DNA from: Candidatus Poribacteria bacterium
GTDB lineage: Bacteria; Poribacteria; WGA-4E; WGA-3G
Direction of reading: 5' to 3'
Length of the DNA stretch: 64,000 nucleotides
NCBI GenBank assembly: GCA_022394755.1
Contig: JAGFCA010000006.1
Coordinates: 1-64,000, forward strand
Part shown: in pieces, positions 53,947 to 63,635 of the stretch
Layout of the letters: every line of letters begins with the position of its first letter
Position numbering within the stretch: the stretch's first letter is position 1
Position numbers and translations under genes: made by a program
Notes under the pieces: model-generated
Database searches by the model: none
What the model saw: only the letters and a program-made list of their open reading frames with translations
Told to the model about the DNA's origin: nothing

Positions 53947-56466
53947 ATGAATAATATTCGTGTAGACATACGACTCCGCCCCATTCGATTTGGATTCTTG
54001 GTGCGTCCAGATGATGCAAAAAATATCCTCGAAATTTTCCGAATAAATACATGTTTGTGGGGTGGTATGTTTAATCCTATTATACCTATCTTTGATTCTG
54101 TACCGTCTTGGTTAGAAGATGAAGGATTTCGATTTGATAACCCAATCCAGATGATCAACGACTATCTTGATTTCTTTGAACCCGATTTCCTTGTTGAGGC
54201 AGAGGAAGGATTAGCGGAAGGTTTTGGTTTTGATCCAAAGCGGACTGTATCCCTTGATAAAATGCTTGAGGAACCAGAAGGGAGATATGCCCATAAATAC
54301 GGGTTAAGTGTCCACGGTCTCTATACGGATTTATATGCAAAAGAATTTCAATTTGAACAACGGCACAAAACACCATTTGTTGATATACAACTTAACGATA
54401 CAGACCTCACCAATTTCGCTGCGTGTCTATTCGGAAGTTTCCCGACTCAAGAACGTCTTAAACATTTTGCGCATAACTATAGTGTCATATTCAATCCAAA
54501 ACCGGTAGTATTAAATGGTGATACCCTCACCACACTTTATCAATCTGGGTATAGTTCTGCTTTAAATATTACTTTTCAAGAAATTGAAGTGCGGTTTAAT
54601 GCACCATTATTACCAACATTATGTATATTGGACGCACATAATTCAGAAGATATAGTTGATTTTTGGAACTTACGGGCAATACATCAACTTATCTTTCCTA
54701 TACCAATTCAATGGATTGAGGAACTCTCACCTTTCTGTAAAAAATTTATTCAAGATAATTATCGACGTCAACCTGATGACGCAAGTGGAAGGATGGTTGG
54801 TCCTGTATTGATGTTTTCCCGCTCTCTTTCTGAGAAAAACATAGAATATTTGGTAGAGAATTTTTCATTTATTGATGAAAATGATGTATACACAGTACAA
54901 AGATGGTCCCCCACAATCTGGTATAAATTATCAGAACAGGTGGCTAGTCCAACCCGTCCTACCATAGTAGCGGATAGAAAAGTAATGAACTTACCTTTTG
55001 ATGGGGATAATCCTGAAATCCGATTAGATCCGCTTTTCCCAGATTTCATAAGAGAATATAACCTATATCGAGTAGCGAATGTTGTCAAATTACAAGATTG
55101 GAGCGATGAAGAATTCGTCGTAAGAGCACGAGACAGGATAATAAACGATCAAATTGCTTCGACCTTGCCAATAGATTATAAGCAACCTACTATATTGAAG
55201 TTTCTACCAGATTTTCTACAAAATCAACAGTTCATTTTACCTACTACAGAAGGTTTAGTGTTTTATCCGTATAGAGAAAATATTGAGGAACTGTGGAATT
55301 TAGTTGACGGAACTACAGCATTCAATCAATGGTTCAATGAAAATAAAATCCCAGCAATCCGTTCTGATGCAGGTAGAACAACAAAACAGATAATAGATAT
55401 AATTGGAAGCCTGAATGATATTCGCTTTATAGCACATAAAGATATTATTGAATTTTTAAATAAGATGGCAGGTAGGATCAATAAGTCCAGTGATTATTGT
55501 GAATTTAAGAATAAGATAGGTAAAGCAATAAAAAAGGAAAATCCTAAAGATATTACTTTTGAAACACTTATTAACAAAAAAGTAGTTGAACTTGGGCAAA
55601 ATTTAAAATGCTATAAGTGTAGTAAATGGAGTTGGTATTCAGTAAGCCAGATTGATTACATACTTACTTGCAACTTTTGCTTACAACAGTTTGATTACCC
55701 AATTACTAATCCTACAGATAACAAAAATTCCAAATGGGCATATCGAGTAGTTGGACCATTTGCTTTGCCTGATAACGCTAAGGGTGGATATGCTGCTGCA
55801 TTATCTCTCCATTTCTTTTTTAATATTGTAGGTGGATATGATGAAGCAGGTATAACCTGGTCCACAGGTCAAGAACTAACATTAGGACCGAATAAACGTA
55901 TTGAAGTAGATTTCATGTTTTGGTTTCGCCGTTTGAAAAAGATATATGGAACTGAATTATCATCTTTTGGAGATGGTTTACCAATTTTTGGAGTGGATAG
56001 AAATACTGAAACGGTGTTTGGTGAAGCCAAGAGTTACCAAAGATTTACGAAGAAGGATGTCGATAAGATGAAATTGTTAGCAGAAAAATTCCCATGTTCC
56101 ATTTTGGTTTTTGCTACAATGAATGAAAAGTTGACTCCAAGTGAAATAAAACGTCTTCAGGAATTAGCAGAATGGGGTAGAGAACTTGATCCAGGAAGAA
56201 GACAGACACGAGCACCAGTGATAATTCTCACAGGTACAGAATTATTCACAACTGGCTTTTTAAGTACAGCATGGGAAGAAAAAGGAGGGAAGCACAAAGA
56301 TTTATCAAAACGAGTAGCTTTTAGCAAATCTAATTTGAGAATCATGGCAAATTTTACACAACACTTATACTTAGATATGGATCTGATGCCTTATGGTCCG
56401 ACAGAGAATCAAAGGATGAAATCTTTTAATCTCAGAATGGAATACTTGGAGAAAAATAGAGTCTAA
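53947..56466 (+). CDS. Large protein of unknown function with zinc ribbon and PD-(D/E)XK-like motif, linked to hsdS/hsdR
   Basis: I do not recognise this 839-residue protein as a named family. Residues 1-540 have no helicase, ATPase or methylase motif and show an alpha/beta pattern with many aromatic residues. A four-Cys zinc ribbon lies at C555, C558, C575 and C578. After it, RIEVDFMFWFRR (D655) and FGEAKSYQRF (E693, K695) are spaced like a PD-(D/E)XK nuclease core, with SILVFATM as a possible later strand. Start: AAGGA 5 bases before the ATG. The hsdS gene begins 4 bases after its stop, so it is in one operon with the specificity and restriction subunits. It may be an added nuclease or a target sensor of the system. 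Confidence 0.8.
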   Translation: MNNIRVDIRLRPIRFGFLVRPDDAKNILEIFRINTCLWGGMFNPIIPIFDSVPSWLEDEGFRFDNPIQMINDYLDFFEPDFLVEAEEGLAEGFGFDPKRTVSLDKMLEEPEGRYAHKYGLSVHGLYTDLYAKEFQFEQRHKTPFVDIQLNDTDLTNFAACLFGSFPTQERLKHFAHNYSVIFNPKPVVLNGDTLTTLYQSGYSSALNITFQEIEVRFNAPLLPTLCILDAHNSEDIVDFWNLRAIHQLIFPIPIQWIEELSPFCKKFIQDNYRRQPDDASGRMVGPVLMFSRSLSEKNIEYLVENFSFIDENDVYTVQRWSPTIWYKLSEQVASPTRPTIVADRKVMNLPFDGDNPEIRLDPLFPDFIREYNLYRVANVVKLQDWSDEEFVVRARDRIINDQIASTLPIDYKQPTILKFLPDFLQNQQFILPTTEGLVFYPYRENIEELWNLVDGTTAFNQWFNENKIPAIRSDAGRTTKQIIDIIGSLNDIRFIAHKDIIEFLNKMAGRINKSSDYCEFKNKIGKAIKKENPKDITFETLINKKVVELGQNLKCYKCSKWSWYSVSQIDYILTCNFCLQQFDYPITNPTDNKNSKWAYRVVGPFALPDNAKGGYAAALSLHFFFNIVGGYDEAGITWSTGQELTLGPNKRIEVDFMFWFRRLKKIYGTELSSFGDGLPIFGVDRNTETVFGEAKSYQRFTKKDVDKMKLLAEKFPCSILVFATMNEKLTPSEIKRLQELAEWGRELDPGRRQTRAPVIILTGTELFTTGFLSTAWEEKGGKHKDLSKRVAFSKSNLRIMANFTQHLYLDMDLMPYGPTENQRMKSFNLRMEYLEKNRV

Positions 56467-56470
56467 ACTA

Positions 56471-57724
56471 ATGATAAATTATCCTGCTTTTAATGAGAGC
56501 AGTGTGGATTGGATTGGTGAGATTCCGAAACACTGGAAAACAATTAGGTTAAAACACGTTGCGGGGATTCTACCAAGTAATGTGGATAAACACATTTATC
56601 CAGATGAGATACAGGTCCGATTATGCAATTATACAGATGTATATTACAACGATTTTATAACTGTTGATACCGTTTTGACAAAAGGTAGTTGTACGGAAAA
56701 AGAGTTCTCAAAATTCGCTTTAAAAATAGGTGATGTCATCATCACTAAAGATTCTGAGACACCATATGATATTGGTATCCCAACATTTGTAAAAGAAGAT
56801 TTAGACAACGTCGTGTGTGGGTATCATTTAACAATGATTAGATCCAATGAGTGTCTTGGAGAGTTTATATTTTGGTTTATCAAATCCGATTGGACCAGAA
56901 GGTATTTCCAATTAAATTCGAATGGGATCACCAGATTTGGGTTGGGGAAATCGTCAATTGAAAACCTACTTATACCCATACCATCTGAGTCAGAACAAAC
57001 CCAAATAGCCAACTTCCTCGACCGAAAAACAGAACAAATCGACCAACTCATCCGCATCAAAGAACAAAAAATAGAACTCCTACAAGAACAACGCACAGCA
57101 CTCATAAACCATGCAGTGACAAAAGGACTTGACCCAAATGTGGAGATGAAACCATCCGGTGTGGAGTGGATTGGAGATATACCAAAACATTGGGATTTGT
57201 GCTTATTGAAATACACTGCCCGTTTAATTTACGGGGATTCTCTAATTACGGAAAATAGAGAAGATGGTGTCGTACCGGTTTATGGATCGAATGGAATAAT
57301 CGACACTCATTCTTCAGCTAATACATTATCACCTGCAATTATTGTCGGTCGTAAAGGCTCATTAGGTAAAGTACAATATTCGGATAGCTCATGTTTCGTT
57401 ATAGATACTGCATTCTATATTGATAGAAATACAACTAATGTAAATTTGCGTTGGCTCTACTATGTCTTAAATACTCTTAAATTGGAAAGATTTCAAAATA
57501 GTATTGTTCCAGGTTTAAATCGTGAAAATGCTGAAAGTCAACATGTACCACAGATAACAATTGCCCAACAAACACAAATTGCAGACTTCCTTGACCAGAA
57601 AACCAAGCAGATAGACGATTTGATAAACGCGGAAAATAAAAAAATAGAACTCCTCAAAGAATACAGACAATCCCTCATCTCGGAAGCAGTAACAGGTAAA
57701 ATAGACGTCTGTAACGAGGCATAA
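56471..57724 (+). CDS. hsdS: Type I restriction specificity subunit
   Basis: The 417-residue product has two target-recognition domains, each opening with a near-repeat (SVDWIGEIPKHWKTIRLKHV at about 10 and GVEWIGDIPKHWDLCLLKYT at about 228). Each is followed by a long helical spacer: about 178-222 (IANFLDRKTEQIDQLIRIKEQ) and at the C-terminus (IADFLDQKTKQIDDLINAENKKIELLKEYRQSLISEAVTGKIDV). Each domain reads half of the bipartite DNA target. It lies between the 839-residue gene and hsdR. Confidence 0.95.
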   Translation: MINYPAFNESSVDWIGEIPKHWKTIRLKHVAGILPSNVDKHIYPDEIQVRLCNYTDVYYNDFITVDTVLTKGSCTEKEFSKFALKIGDVIITKDSETPYDIGIPTFVKEDLDNVVCGYHLTMIRSNECLGEFIFWFIKSDWTRRYFQLNSNGITRFGLGKSSIENLLIPIPSESEQTQIANFLDRKTEQIDQLIRIKEQKIELLQEQRTALINHAVTKGLDPNVEMKPSGVEWIGDIPKHWDLCLLKYTARLIYGDSLITENREDGVVPVYGSNGIIDTHSSANTLSPAIIVGRKGSLGKVQYSDSSCFVIDTAFYIDRNTTNVNLRWLYYVLNTLKLERFQNSIVPGLNRENAESQHVPQITIAQQTQIADFLDQKTKQIDDLINAENKKIELLKEYRQSLISEAVTGKIDVCNEA

Positions 57725-57728
57725 AACC

Positions 57729-60710
57729 ATGCAGACATACACTGAAGAAAACTTTGAAGAACACATAGAAAAACACCTGATTGGTTCAAACTACAGATCT
57801 GCAGACACCATCAGTTATGATAGATCACTACGCCTAATGCCAACTGAAATACTACAGTTCATCCGTGATACCCAACCCAAAACTTATCAGAAGTTAGAAC
57901 AGCAATACGGACAGGATACACCCAAGAAACTCCTTGACCGTATCAGCAATCAAATTGAAAAACGGGGTGTATTGGATGTACTTCGGAACGGTGTAAAGGA
58001 TAGAGGGTGCAACTTCAAACTTACATACTTCCTACCATCAAGTGGTTTGAACCCAACCCATCAAGAACTATATAAGCAGAACAGATTCTCAGTGATTCGT
58101 CAACTCAAATATTCACAACAAAATGAGAAATCACTCGATATGGTGTTGTTCCTCAACGGTCTACCATTAGTTACAATGGAATTAAAAAACAGTCTTACGG
58201 GACAGGTTTTCACAGATGCAGAGAAACAGTATCGAAATGACCGTGATCCAAGGGAACCCCTATTCCAATTCAAACGGTGTCTGGTACACTTTGCTGTTGG
58301 AAACGAAAAGGTGTCTATGACGACCCGCCTGAATGGACAAAAGACAAGATTCTTCCCCTTTAACAAAAATATTGAAAATCCCGTAAATCCAGACGGACAC
58401 AAAACCGCATACCTCTGGGAAGATATACTACAACCCAATAACCTGATGGAGTTAATCCAAAACTTTATTCATGAACAGGAGACGACTGAAAAGGTCTATG
58501 ATCCGAAAACTCGGGAAGTAAAAGATGATAAACGGAAATCTCTCATTTTCCCACGATACCATCAACTGGATGTAATACGTAAATTAAAGCAGGCAATCAT
58601 AGCAGATGGCGTTGGCGGAAAATACCTTATCCAACACACTACAGGAAGTGGGAAATCAAACTCAATCGCATGGTTAGCACACCTACTCACACATCTATAC
58701 CAAAACCCATCAGATAAAAATCGTATTTTTGATTCGATTATCGTTGTAACTGACCGAAAACTGTTAGATAAACAATTGCAGGACACAATAAAACAGGTTG
58801 GACAGGTCGAAGGTGTTGTTCATGCAGTCGATAAAAACTCCGCACAACTCAGAGAATTTCTTGAACACGGAAAGAGTATTATCGTCTCAACAATCCAAAA
58901 GTTCACTGTCATTTCTGATACCATCGGTGAACTCAAAAGCAAATCCTTTGCTGTTATTATAGACGAAGCACACTCCTCACAAAGTGGTGAATCCGCCAGA
59001 AATCTTAGAGTATCCCTTTCCCAAGGTATTGACAGAGAAGATGTTGACGAAGATGATGAGATGGATGATACTTCAGACATAGATGCGAAAATACTTGAAC
59101 AGATGCAACAACGGAGAATGCAGGATCATATCTCATATTTTGGGTTCACAGGTACACCCAAGAACAAAACATTAGAACTATTTGGACATAGAGACGAAGT
59201 GGGTAAATTCATACCGTTCCATCTATATTCAATGCGACAGAGTATCAGTGAAGGCTTCACCCTTGACGTATTGCAAAACTACACCACTTATAAAAGATAT
59301 TTCCAATTAGTCCAAAGTGTTCAGGAAGATAAAGAGTATGAAAAATCTCGTACGCTACGAGCACTCACCAACTACGTAGACCTACAACCTCGTAGTATTG
59401 AAGAAAAAACACGCATTATTCTGGATCACTTTACTAACAAAACACATAAAACAATTAGCGGTAAAGGACGTGCAATGTTAGTCACCCGTTCAAGACTTCA
59501 CTGCGTAAAATACAAATTAGAGTTTGATAAACAGATGAGGGAAATGGGATTAGCCTACGAATGTCTGGTTGCTTTTAGCGATACTATTCACGACACAGAT
59601 AGTGATATGGAATACACTGAAAACAATATGAATGAATTACCACCAAACACTTCGATTGCCGATGCCTTCAAAAGTCCACAGTATAGAATTCTGATCGTGG
59701 CAAACAAATTCCAAACAGGGTTCGATGAACCCATGCTACATACCATGTATGTGGATAAGAAATTGGACGGTCTCCAGTGTGTCCAAACATTAAGTAGATT
59801 AAACCGTGTTACATCTGGTAAGACTGATACATTGGTACTCGACTTTGTGAATGATCCCGAACGTGTACAGAACGCATTTCAAGAATATTATCAAATGACA
59901 ACCCTTTCTGAAGAAACGGATCCGAATCTACTGTATGACAAACAAAATCTGTTGGAAAGCTTCGAATTATATGATGACCATACCATCAATGAATTCTGTA
60001 GTATTTATTACGATCAGAGTAATGAAAATGTCTTATTACAACCTATTCTTGATCCAGTCGTTGGTAAATGGAGAGAACTGGAAAGGGAGAATCGCGAGGA
60101 ATTCCGTTCAACATTACAAAGTTATATTAGACTTTACGCTTATATCACACAACTGATTACCTATGATGATATTGATTTAGAAAAACTCTATATCTTTGCA
60201 CAAAATCTTAATAAGAAACTTGATAAACGTGAACAGGAAGACCTGGGTGATCTCTTATCATCTGTTGACTTAGATTCCTTAAGGATACAAAAAACGTATG
60301 AGAGCTTAAATATTTCTCTTGATGATATGGATAGCGAAGTAGAAGGAATTAGCAGTGGAGTTGGTACAATAAATGAACCTGAGCATGATTTTCTATCAAA
60401 TATTCTACAAGCTTTGAACGAAGCACACCAGACAGAGTTTACTGACGAAGATAAGGTTGATATCCAGACCATTCAGCGAAGAGTGAATGAAAACGAAGAA
60501 CTACGACAAGTTTTCGAAGGGAATAATACCGATGAGAACATCAAGTATAAGTTCAATGAGGTGTTTGATGATATTTTATTTGAATTTCTTAACAACAGAA
60601 TAGATCTCTTCAACAAACTATCAGAACGAGAAATTAACGCGTCTATCAAGGAACATCTATACCGTGCCTATGTTAAAAAGATGGCAACTCCCCTGCAAAC
60701 AAAGGATTAG
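57729..60710 (+). CDS. hsdR: Type I restriction endonuclease subunit
   Basis: The 993-residue product has an N-terminal nuclease domain with D137 and E151-L-K153 (PLVTMELKNSLTGQ), Walker A TTGSGKS at 304-310 and the DEAH box at 412-415 (VIIDEAHSSQSGES). Superfamily 2 motifs follow, such as FGFTGTPKNKT, ILIVANKFQTGFDEPML and QTLSRLNR. The C-terminal helical part binds the methylase complex. It translocates and cuts DNA lacking the host mark. It follows hsdS by 4 bases. Length and motif order are normal, so it looks functional. Confidence 0.96.
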   Translation: MQTYTEENFEEHIEKHLIGSNYRSADTISYDRSLRLMPTEILQFIRDTQPKTYQKLEQQYGQDTPKKLLDRISNQIEKRGVLDVLRNGVKDRGCNFKLTYFLPSSGLNPTHQELYKQNRFSVIRQLKYSQQNEKSLDMVLFLNGLPLVTMELKNSLTGQVFTDAEKQYRNDRDPREPLFQFKRCLVHFAVGNEKVSMTTRLNGQKTRFFPFNKNIENPVNPDGHKTAYLWEDILQPNNLMELIQNFIHEQETTEKVYDPKTREVKDDKRKSLIFPRYHQLDVIRKLKQAIIADGVGGKYLIQHTTGSGKSNSIAWLAHLLTHLYQNPSDKNRIFDSIIVVTDRKLLDKQLQDTIKQVGQVEGVVHAVDKNSAQLREFLEHGKSIIVSTIQKFTVISDTIGELKSKSFAVIIDEAHSSQSGESARNLRVSLSQGIDREDVDEDDEMDDTSDIDAKILEQMQQRRMQDHISYFGFTGTPKNKTLELFGHRDEVGKFIPFHLYSMRQSISEGFTLDVLQNYTTYKRYFQLVQSVQEDKEYEKSRTLRALTNYVDLQPRSIEEKTRIILDHFTNKTHKTISGKGRAMLVTRSRLHCVKYKLEFDKQMREMGLAYECLVAFSDTIHDTDSDMEYTENNMNELPPNTSIADAFKSPQYRILIVANKFQTGFDEPMLHTMYVDKKLDGLQCVQTLSRLNRVTSGKTDTLVLDFVNDPERVQNAFQEYYQMTTLSEETDPNLLYDKQNLLESFELYDDHTINEFCSIYYDQSNENVLLQPILDPVVGKWRELERENREEFRSTLQSYIRLYAYITQLITYDDIDLEKLYIFAQNLNKKLDKREQEDLGDLLSSVDLDSLRIQKTYESLNISLDDMDSEVEGISSGVGTINEPEHDFLSNILQALNEAHQTEFTDEDKVDIQTIQRRVNENEELRQVFEGNNTDENIKYKFNEVFDDILFEFLNNRIDLFNKLSEREINASIKEHLYRAYVKKMATPLQTKD

Positions 60711-60720
60711 ATGTATTTCT

Positions 60721-60866
60721 CTTCTGTAGAAGGAAACTCCAATTCCCGACGCTTACATATCTTCTTTGTAGCACAATCTGTTAGATTGTGCCTGTGTAGG
60801 ACGCAAATTAACTATAGGTGTCAATTTACGCATTAGACTCTTCTGTATGAGGGAACTCCGATTCCA
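60721..60866. repeat. Cluster of dispersed repeats after hsdR
   Basis: Two reverse-oriented copies of the GGAATCGGAGTTCCCTCCTACA element lie at about 60723-60746 and 60838-60865. Between them a hairpin GCACAATC-tgtta-GATTGTGC lies at 60771-60791. The stretch 60711-61173 contains no gene. Its remainder holds another repeat-like string near 60980-61010 (taatctgtgtaatctgtggttcag). Confidence 0.65.
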
Positions 60867-61118
60867 GAATCTTACATTCTGTACGAGGAATCCAGATCTT
60901 AAAGATCTTATGCATACAATATGCAACAATTCGACTATTCCTTACAAGAGAATTCTGATGGGTAAAAACGCTTTTCCACGTAATCTGTGTAATCTGTGGT
61001 TCAGAAAAATATGATACCATTTCTTAGAATTAACATCTCTTATGTAGCATAAACTTCCCGTTTGTGCAGTATTTCAAGACAGAGTCTAACTTCTTCATGG
61101 AATAATCATCTATAAAAG

Positions 61119-61127
61119 TGGTATAAT
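61119..61127 (+). promoter_or_regulatory. Extended -10 promoter before aapQ
   Basis: TGGTATAAT forms an extended -10 (TGn plus a perfect TATAAT) about 45 bases before the aapQ start; no good -35 is seen. It would give aapQMP their own promoter, now that the restriction island separates them from aapJ. Confidence 0.5.
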
Positions 61128-61173
61128 GTGTAATCTGTGATTAAGACAACTATAAATCGAATCATACAATACA

Positions 61174-62343
61174 ATGGCAAATAATACAACAAACATACCT
61201 TTCTGGCGTGATATACGTGTATTACGCGTACTATTCCAAATTCTCTTTCTTGTCGGTGTCATCCTATTAGCTGGTTTACTCTACACCAACATGCAAAGAG
61301 GGTTAAAAAACCTCAATTTAGAACTAAGCTTGGATTTTTTAGAGAATGAAGCAGGATTCCTCATTTCTGAAGGCATAGAATATGATCCATCCGATACATA
61401 CTTAAAAGCATTTTGGGTCGGTGTCATGAACACTCTGCGTGTAAGTCTCATCGGTGTTGTCTGTGCAACACTACTCGGATTATTCTTCGGTATAGCACGT
61501 TTATCCAGCAACTGGTTAGTTCGCAAAATAGCAACTGTCTATGTAGAATGTTTCCGTAATATACCACTCCTACTTCAAATACTGTTTTGGTATACTGCCA
61601 TACTAAGGTTTCCATTAGTCAAAGATAGTTTTTCACTCTTTAACTCAGTTTACATCAACAACCGTGGTATCTATATACCCGCACTTCAATCCGGTACAGG
61701 TTTATCAACTTGGATCGTTTTTCTATGTGTAGGATTGATCATTGCAACTATCCTATATATCATACGATGGCGACAACTCAAACAGATGGACATCCCCGGT
61801 TTTCGTGCAAAATGGGCACTTCCCGCTTTTGTTGTTGTCGCTATATGTGGATGGTTTCTCACACCAGGAAAACCCTTAGCAACTGAATTACCAGTTCTTA
61901 ATGTATTCAACTTCAGTGGAGGTCTCCGACTTACACCTGAGTTTACCGCTGTTCTCATCGGACTCTCTGCATACACTGGAGCATACATCGCAGAAATCGT
62001 AAGAAGTGGAATACAAGCTGTTTCAAAAGGACAACGAGAAGCAGCAAGAGCTGTTGGATTAAATGGAGCACAGACACTACGTTTAATCATACTCCCACAA
62101 TCAGTTCCAATTATTATTCCACCCCTTACAAGTCAATACCTGAACCTTGCGAAAAACTCAAGCTTAGCTGTTGCAATGGGTTTTCCCGATATGTTTGCTG
62201 TTGGGAACACCATATTGTCTCAAACTGGACAATCCATACCTGTTTTTGCTATGGTAATGCTCAGTTATCTAACCATAAGTTTAACTACATCCGCTGCAAT
62301 GAATTGGTATAACAGTTGGATAAACCGTAAAGGACGATCATAG
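61174..62343 (+). CDS. aapQ: Amino-acid ABC transporter permease, AapQ-like
   Basis: The 389-residue inner-membrane permease starts FWRDIRVLRVLFQILFLVGVILLAGLLYTNM. A standard His/Glu-type permease module carries TLRVSLIGVVCATLLGLFFGIARLSSN and YVECFRNIPLLLQILFWY. The coupling helix is in SAYTGAYIAEIVRSGIQAVSKGQREAARAVGLNGAQTLRLIILPQ. A large insert between membrane segments is usual for AapQ. It works with AapM, AapP and the AapJ binding protein. The ATG follows an A+T-rich leader without a strong ribosome site. Confidence 0.94.
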   Translation: MANNTTNIPFWRDIRVLRVLFQILFLVGVILLAGLLYTNMQRGLKNLNLELSLDFLENEAGFLISEGIEYDPSDTYLKAFWVGVMNTLRVSLIGVVCATLLGLFFGIARLSSNWLVRKIATVYVECFRNIPLLLQILFWYTAILRFPLVKDSFSLFNSVYINNRGIYIPALQSGTGLSTWIVFLCVGLIIATILYIIRWRQLKQMDIPGFRAKWALPAFVVVAICGWFLTPGKPLATELPVLNVFNFSGGLRLTPEFTAVLIGLSAYTGAYIAEIVRSGIQAVSKGQREAARAVGLNGAQTLRLIILPQSVPIIIPPLTSQYLNLAKNSSLAVAMGFPDMFAVGNTILSQTGQSIPVFAMVMLSYLTISLTTSAAMNWYNSWINRKGRS

Positions 62344-62366
62344 ATAAATACAAAGGACAGAACATC

Positions 62367-63548
62367 GTGGCAACAGAAGAAAAAGCACAATCACACAAAC
62401 CACCAAGAAACGTTCATAGTCCACAGGAATGGCTACGACAAAACCTTTTTAATACTTGGTATAATGTCATTCTTTCACTGTTATCCATAGGATTTATACT
62501 GTTTATTTCAAAAGGAATATTAACCTGGGCGTTTACAGAAGCAAAATGGAGTGTGATTCCTGCAAACCTTCAACTCATTCTCATTGGATCTTATCCACGT
62601 GACCAAATATGGCGTATCTGGACAGTAATATATCTATTAAGTGTTCTATTAGGAATGAGTGCTGGGATATGGCATGGCATAGTCCGAAGGTTCGCAATTA
62701 TTCTTGCTTGTGTCTGGTTAATATGTGCGATTATACCATTCCAGTTAGCAACACGTGGCTTGTTTTTGGGTATAGTAGTATCAATTGCTATATCCTATCT
62801 CATAGCATCTAATAAAATCAGTTGGCATCGTTGGATAGTAATTGGATGGCTACTCTCCTTTCCTATGACAATGATAGTGCTTCGCGGATTCGGAGAAAAT
62901 GCTGTTCTCACAAGCAATTGGGGTGGATTACTTTTAACACTTATATTAGCAATTGTCGGAATATGTGCATCCTTTCCACTCGGTGTATTTTTAGCCCTTT
63001 GCCGACAAAGCAAACTTCCCGCAATTCGGTGGATTTCAACCACCTATATTGAGACAATACGTGGTGTACCGTTGATAACTATCCTGTTCATGGGGAGCGT
63101 CCTAATTCCAATATTTATGCCGGAAATGAATATCGACCAAGTCGTACGTATGATGATCGGTATCACCTTCTTCTCTGCAGCATATATGGCAGAGAATGTA
63201 CGTGGAGGACTTCAAGCAATTCCTCGTGGACAAACTGAAGCCGCACATGCATTGGGTCTCAACTATCCAAAAACAATGTTATTTATTGTCTTACCACAAG
63301 CACTACGATCCGTAATTCCTGCGATTGTAGGACAATTCATATCACTATTTAAAGACACATCGTTAGTATCTATAATCGGGTTAATTGACCTGTTAGGGGT
63401 AGCCAAGAGCATTACTGCAAATAGGGAATGGTTAGGTCTCCAAGCAGAGGTATATCTATTCGCAGCCGTCATCTATTTTGTATTTAGTTATTCAATGTCT
63501 TATGTCAGCACAGAAGTTGAAGCCTCACTCGGTGTTGGAAATACATAA
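62367..63548 (+). CDS. aapM: Amino-acid ABC transporter permease, AapM-like
   Basis: The 393-residue product starts at GTG with AAAGGA upstream, 23 bases after aapQ. The N-terminal half is hydrophobic with extra membrane passes. The C-terminal permease module contains GGLLLTLILAIVGICASFPLGVFLALCRQ, YIETIRGVPLITILFMGS and the coupling helix AAYMAENVRGGLQAIPRGQTEAAHALGLNYPKTMLFIVLPQ. It pairs with AapQ as the second permease. Confidence 0.94.
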   Translation: MATEEKAQSHKPPRNVHSPQEWLRQNLFNTWYNVILSLLSIGFILFISKGILTWAFTEAKWSVIPANLQLILIGSYPRDQIWRIWTVIYLLSVLLGMSAGIWHGIVRRFAIILACVWLICAIIPFQLATRGLFLGIVVSIAISYLIASNKISWHRWIVIGWLLSFPMTMIVLRGFGENAVLTSNWGGLLLTLILAIVGICASFPLGVFLALCRQSKLPAIRWISTTYIETIRGVPLITILFMGSVLIPIFMPEMNIDQVVRMMIGITFFSAAYMAENVRGGLQAIPRGQTEAAHALGLNYPKTMLFIVLPQALRSVIPAIVGQFISLFKDTSLVSIIGLIDLLGVAKSITANREWLGLQAEVYLFAAVIYFVFSYSMSYVSTEVEASLGVGNT

Positions 63549-63564
63549 TACCCTAAACTCAATG

Positions 63565-63588
63565 TTAGAGGGAACTCTGATTTCCGAA
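63565..63588. repeat. Dispersed GGAATCGGAG-type repeat between aapM and aapP
   Basis: ttagagggaactctgatttcc is a reverse-oriented, slightly diverged copy of the GGAATCGGAGTTCCCTCCTACA family. It lies in the 87-base gap between two transporter genes, so the element sits inside an operon without stopping it. Confidence 0.5.
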
Positions 63589-63635
63589 AACCTCACTGGG
63601 AATGCCTAACATCTAATTTCCACAAGGAAACAAAA

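Noticed and set aside
53947..56466. BREX, DISARM or Dnd component
   Set aside because: No PglZ, PglX, DrmA/B or Dnd gene is nearby and the protein lacks helicase or sulfur-transfer motifs; neighbours are plain hsdM, hsdS and hsdR.
56471..57724. Internal repetition in hsdS as a recombination artefact
   Set aside because: Two similar target-recognition halves and two helical spacers are normal for Type I specificity subunits.
49059..60710. Prophage or integrative element carrying the restriction genes
   Set aside because: No integrase, transposase, structural phage gene or terminal repeat could be found; it is an island by content only.
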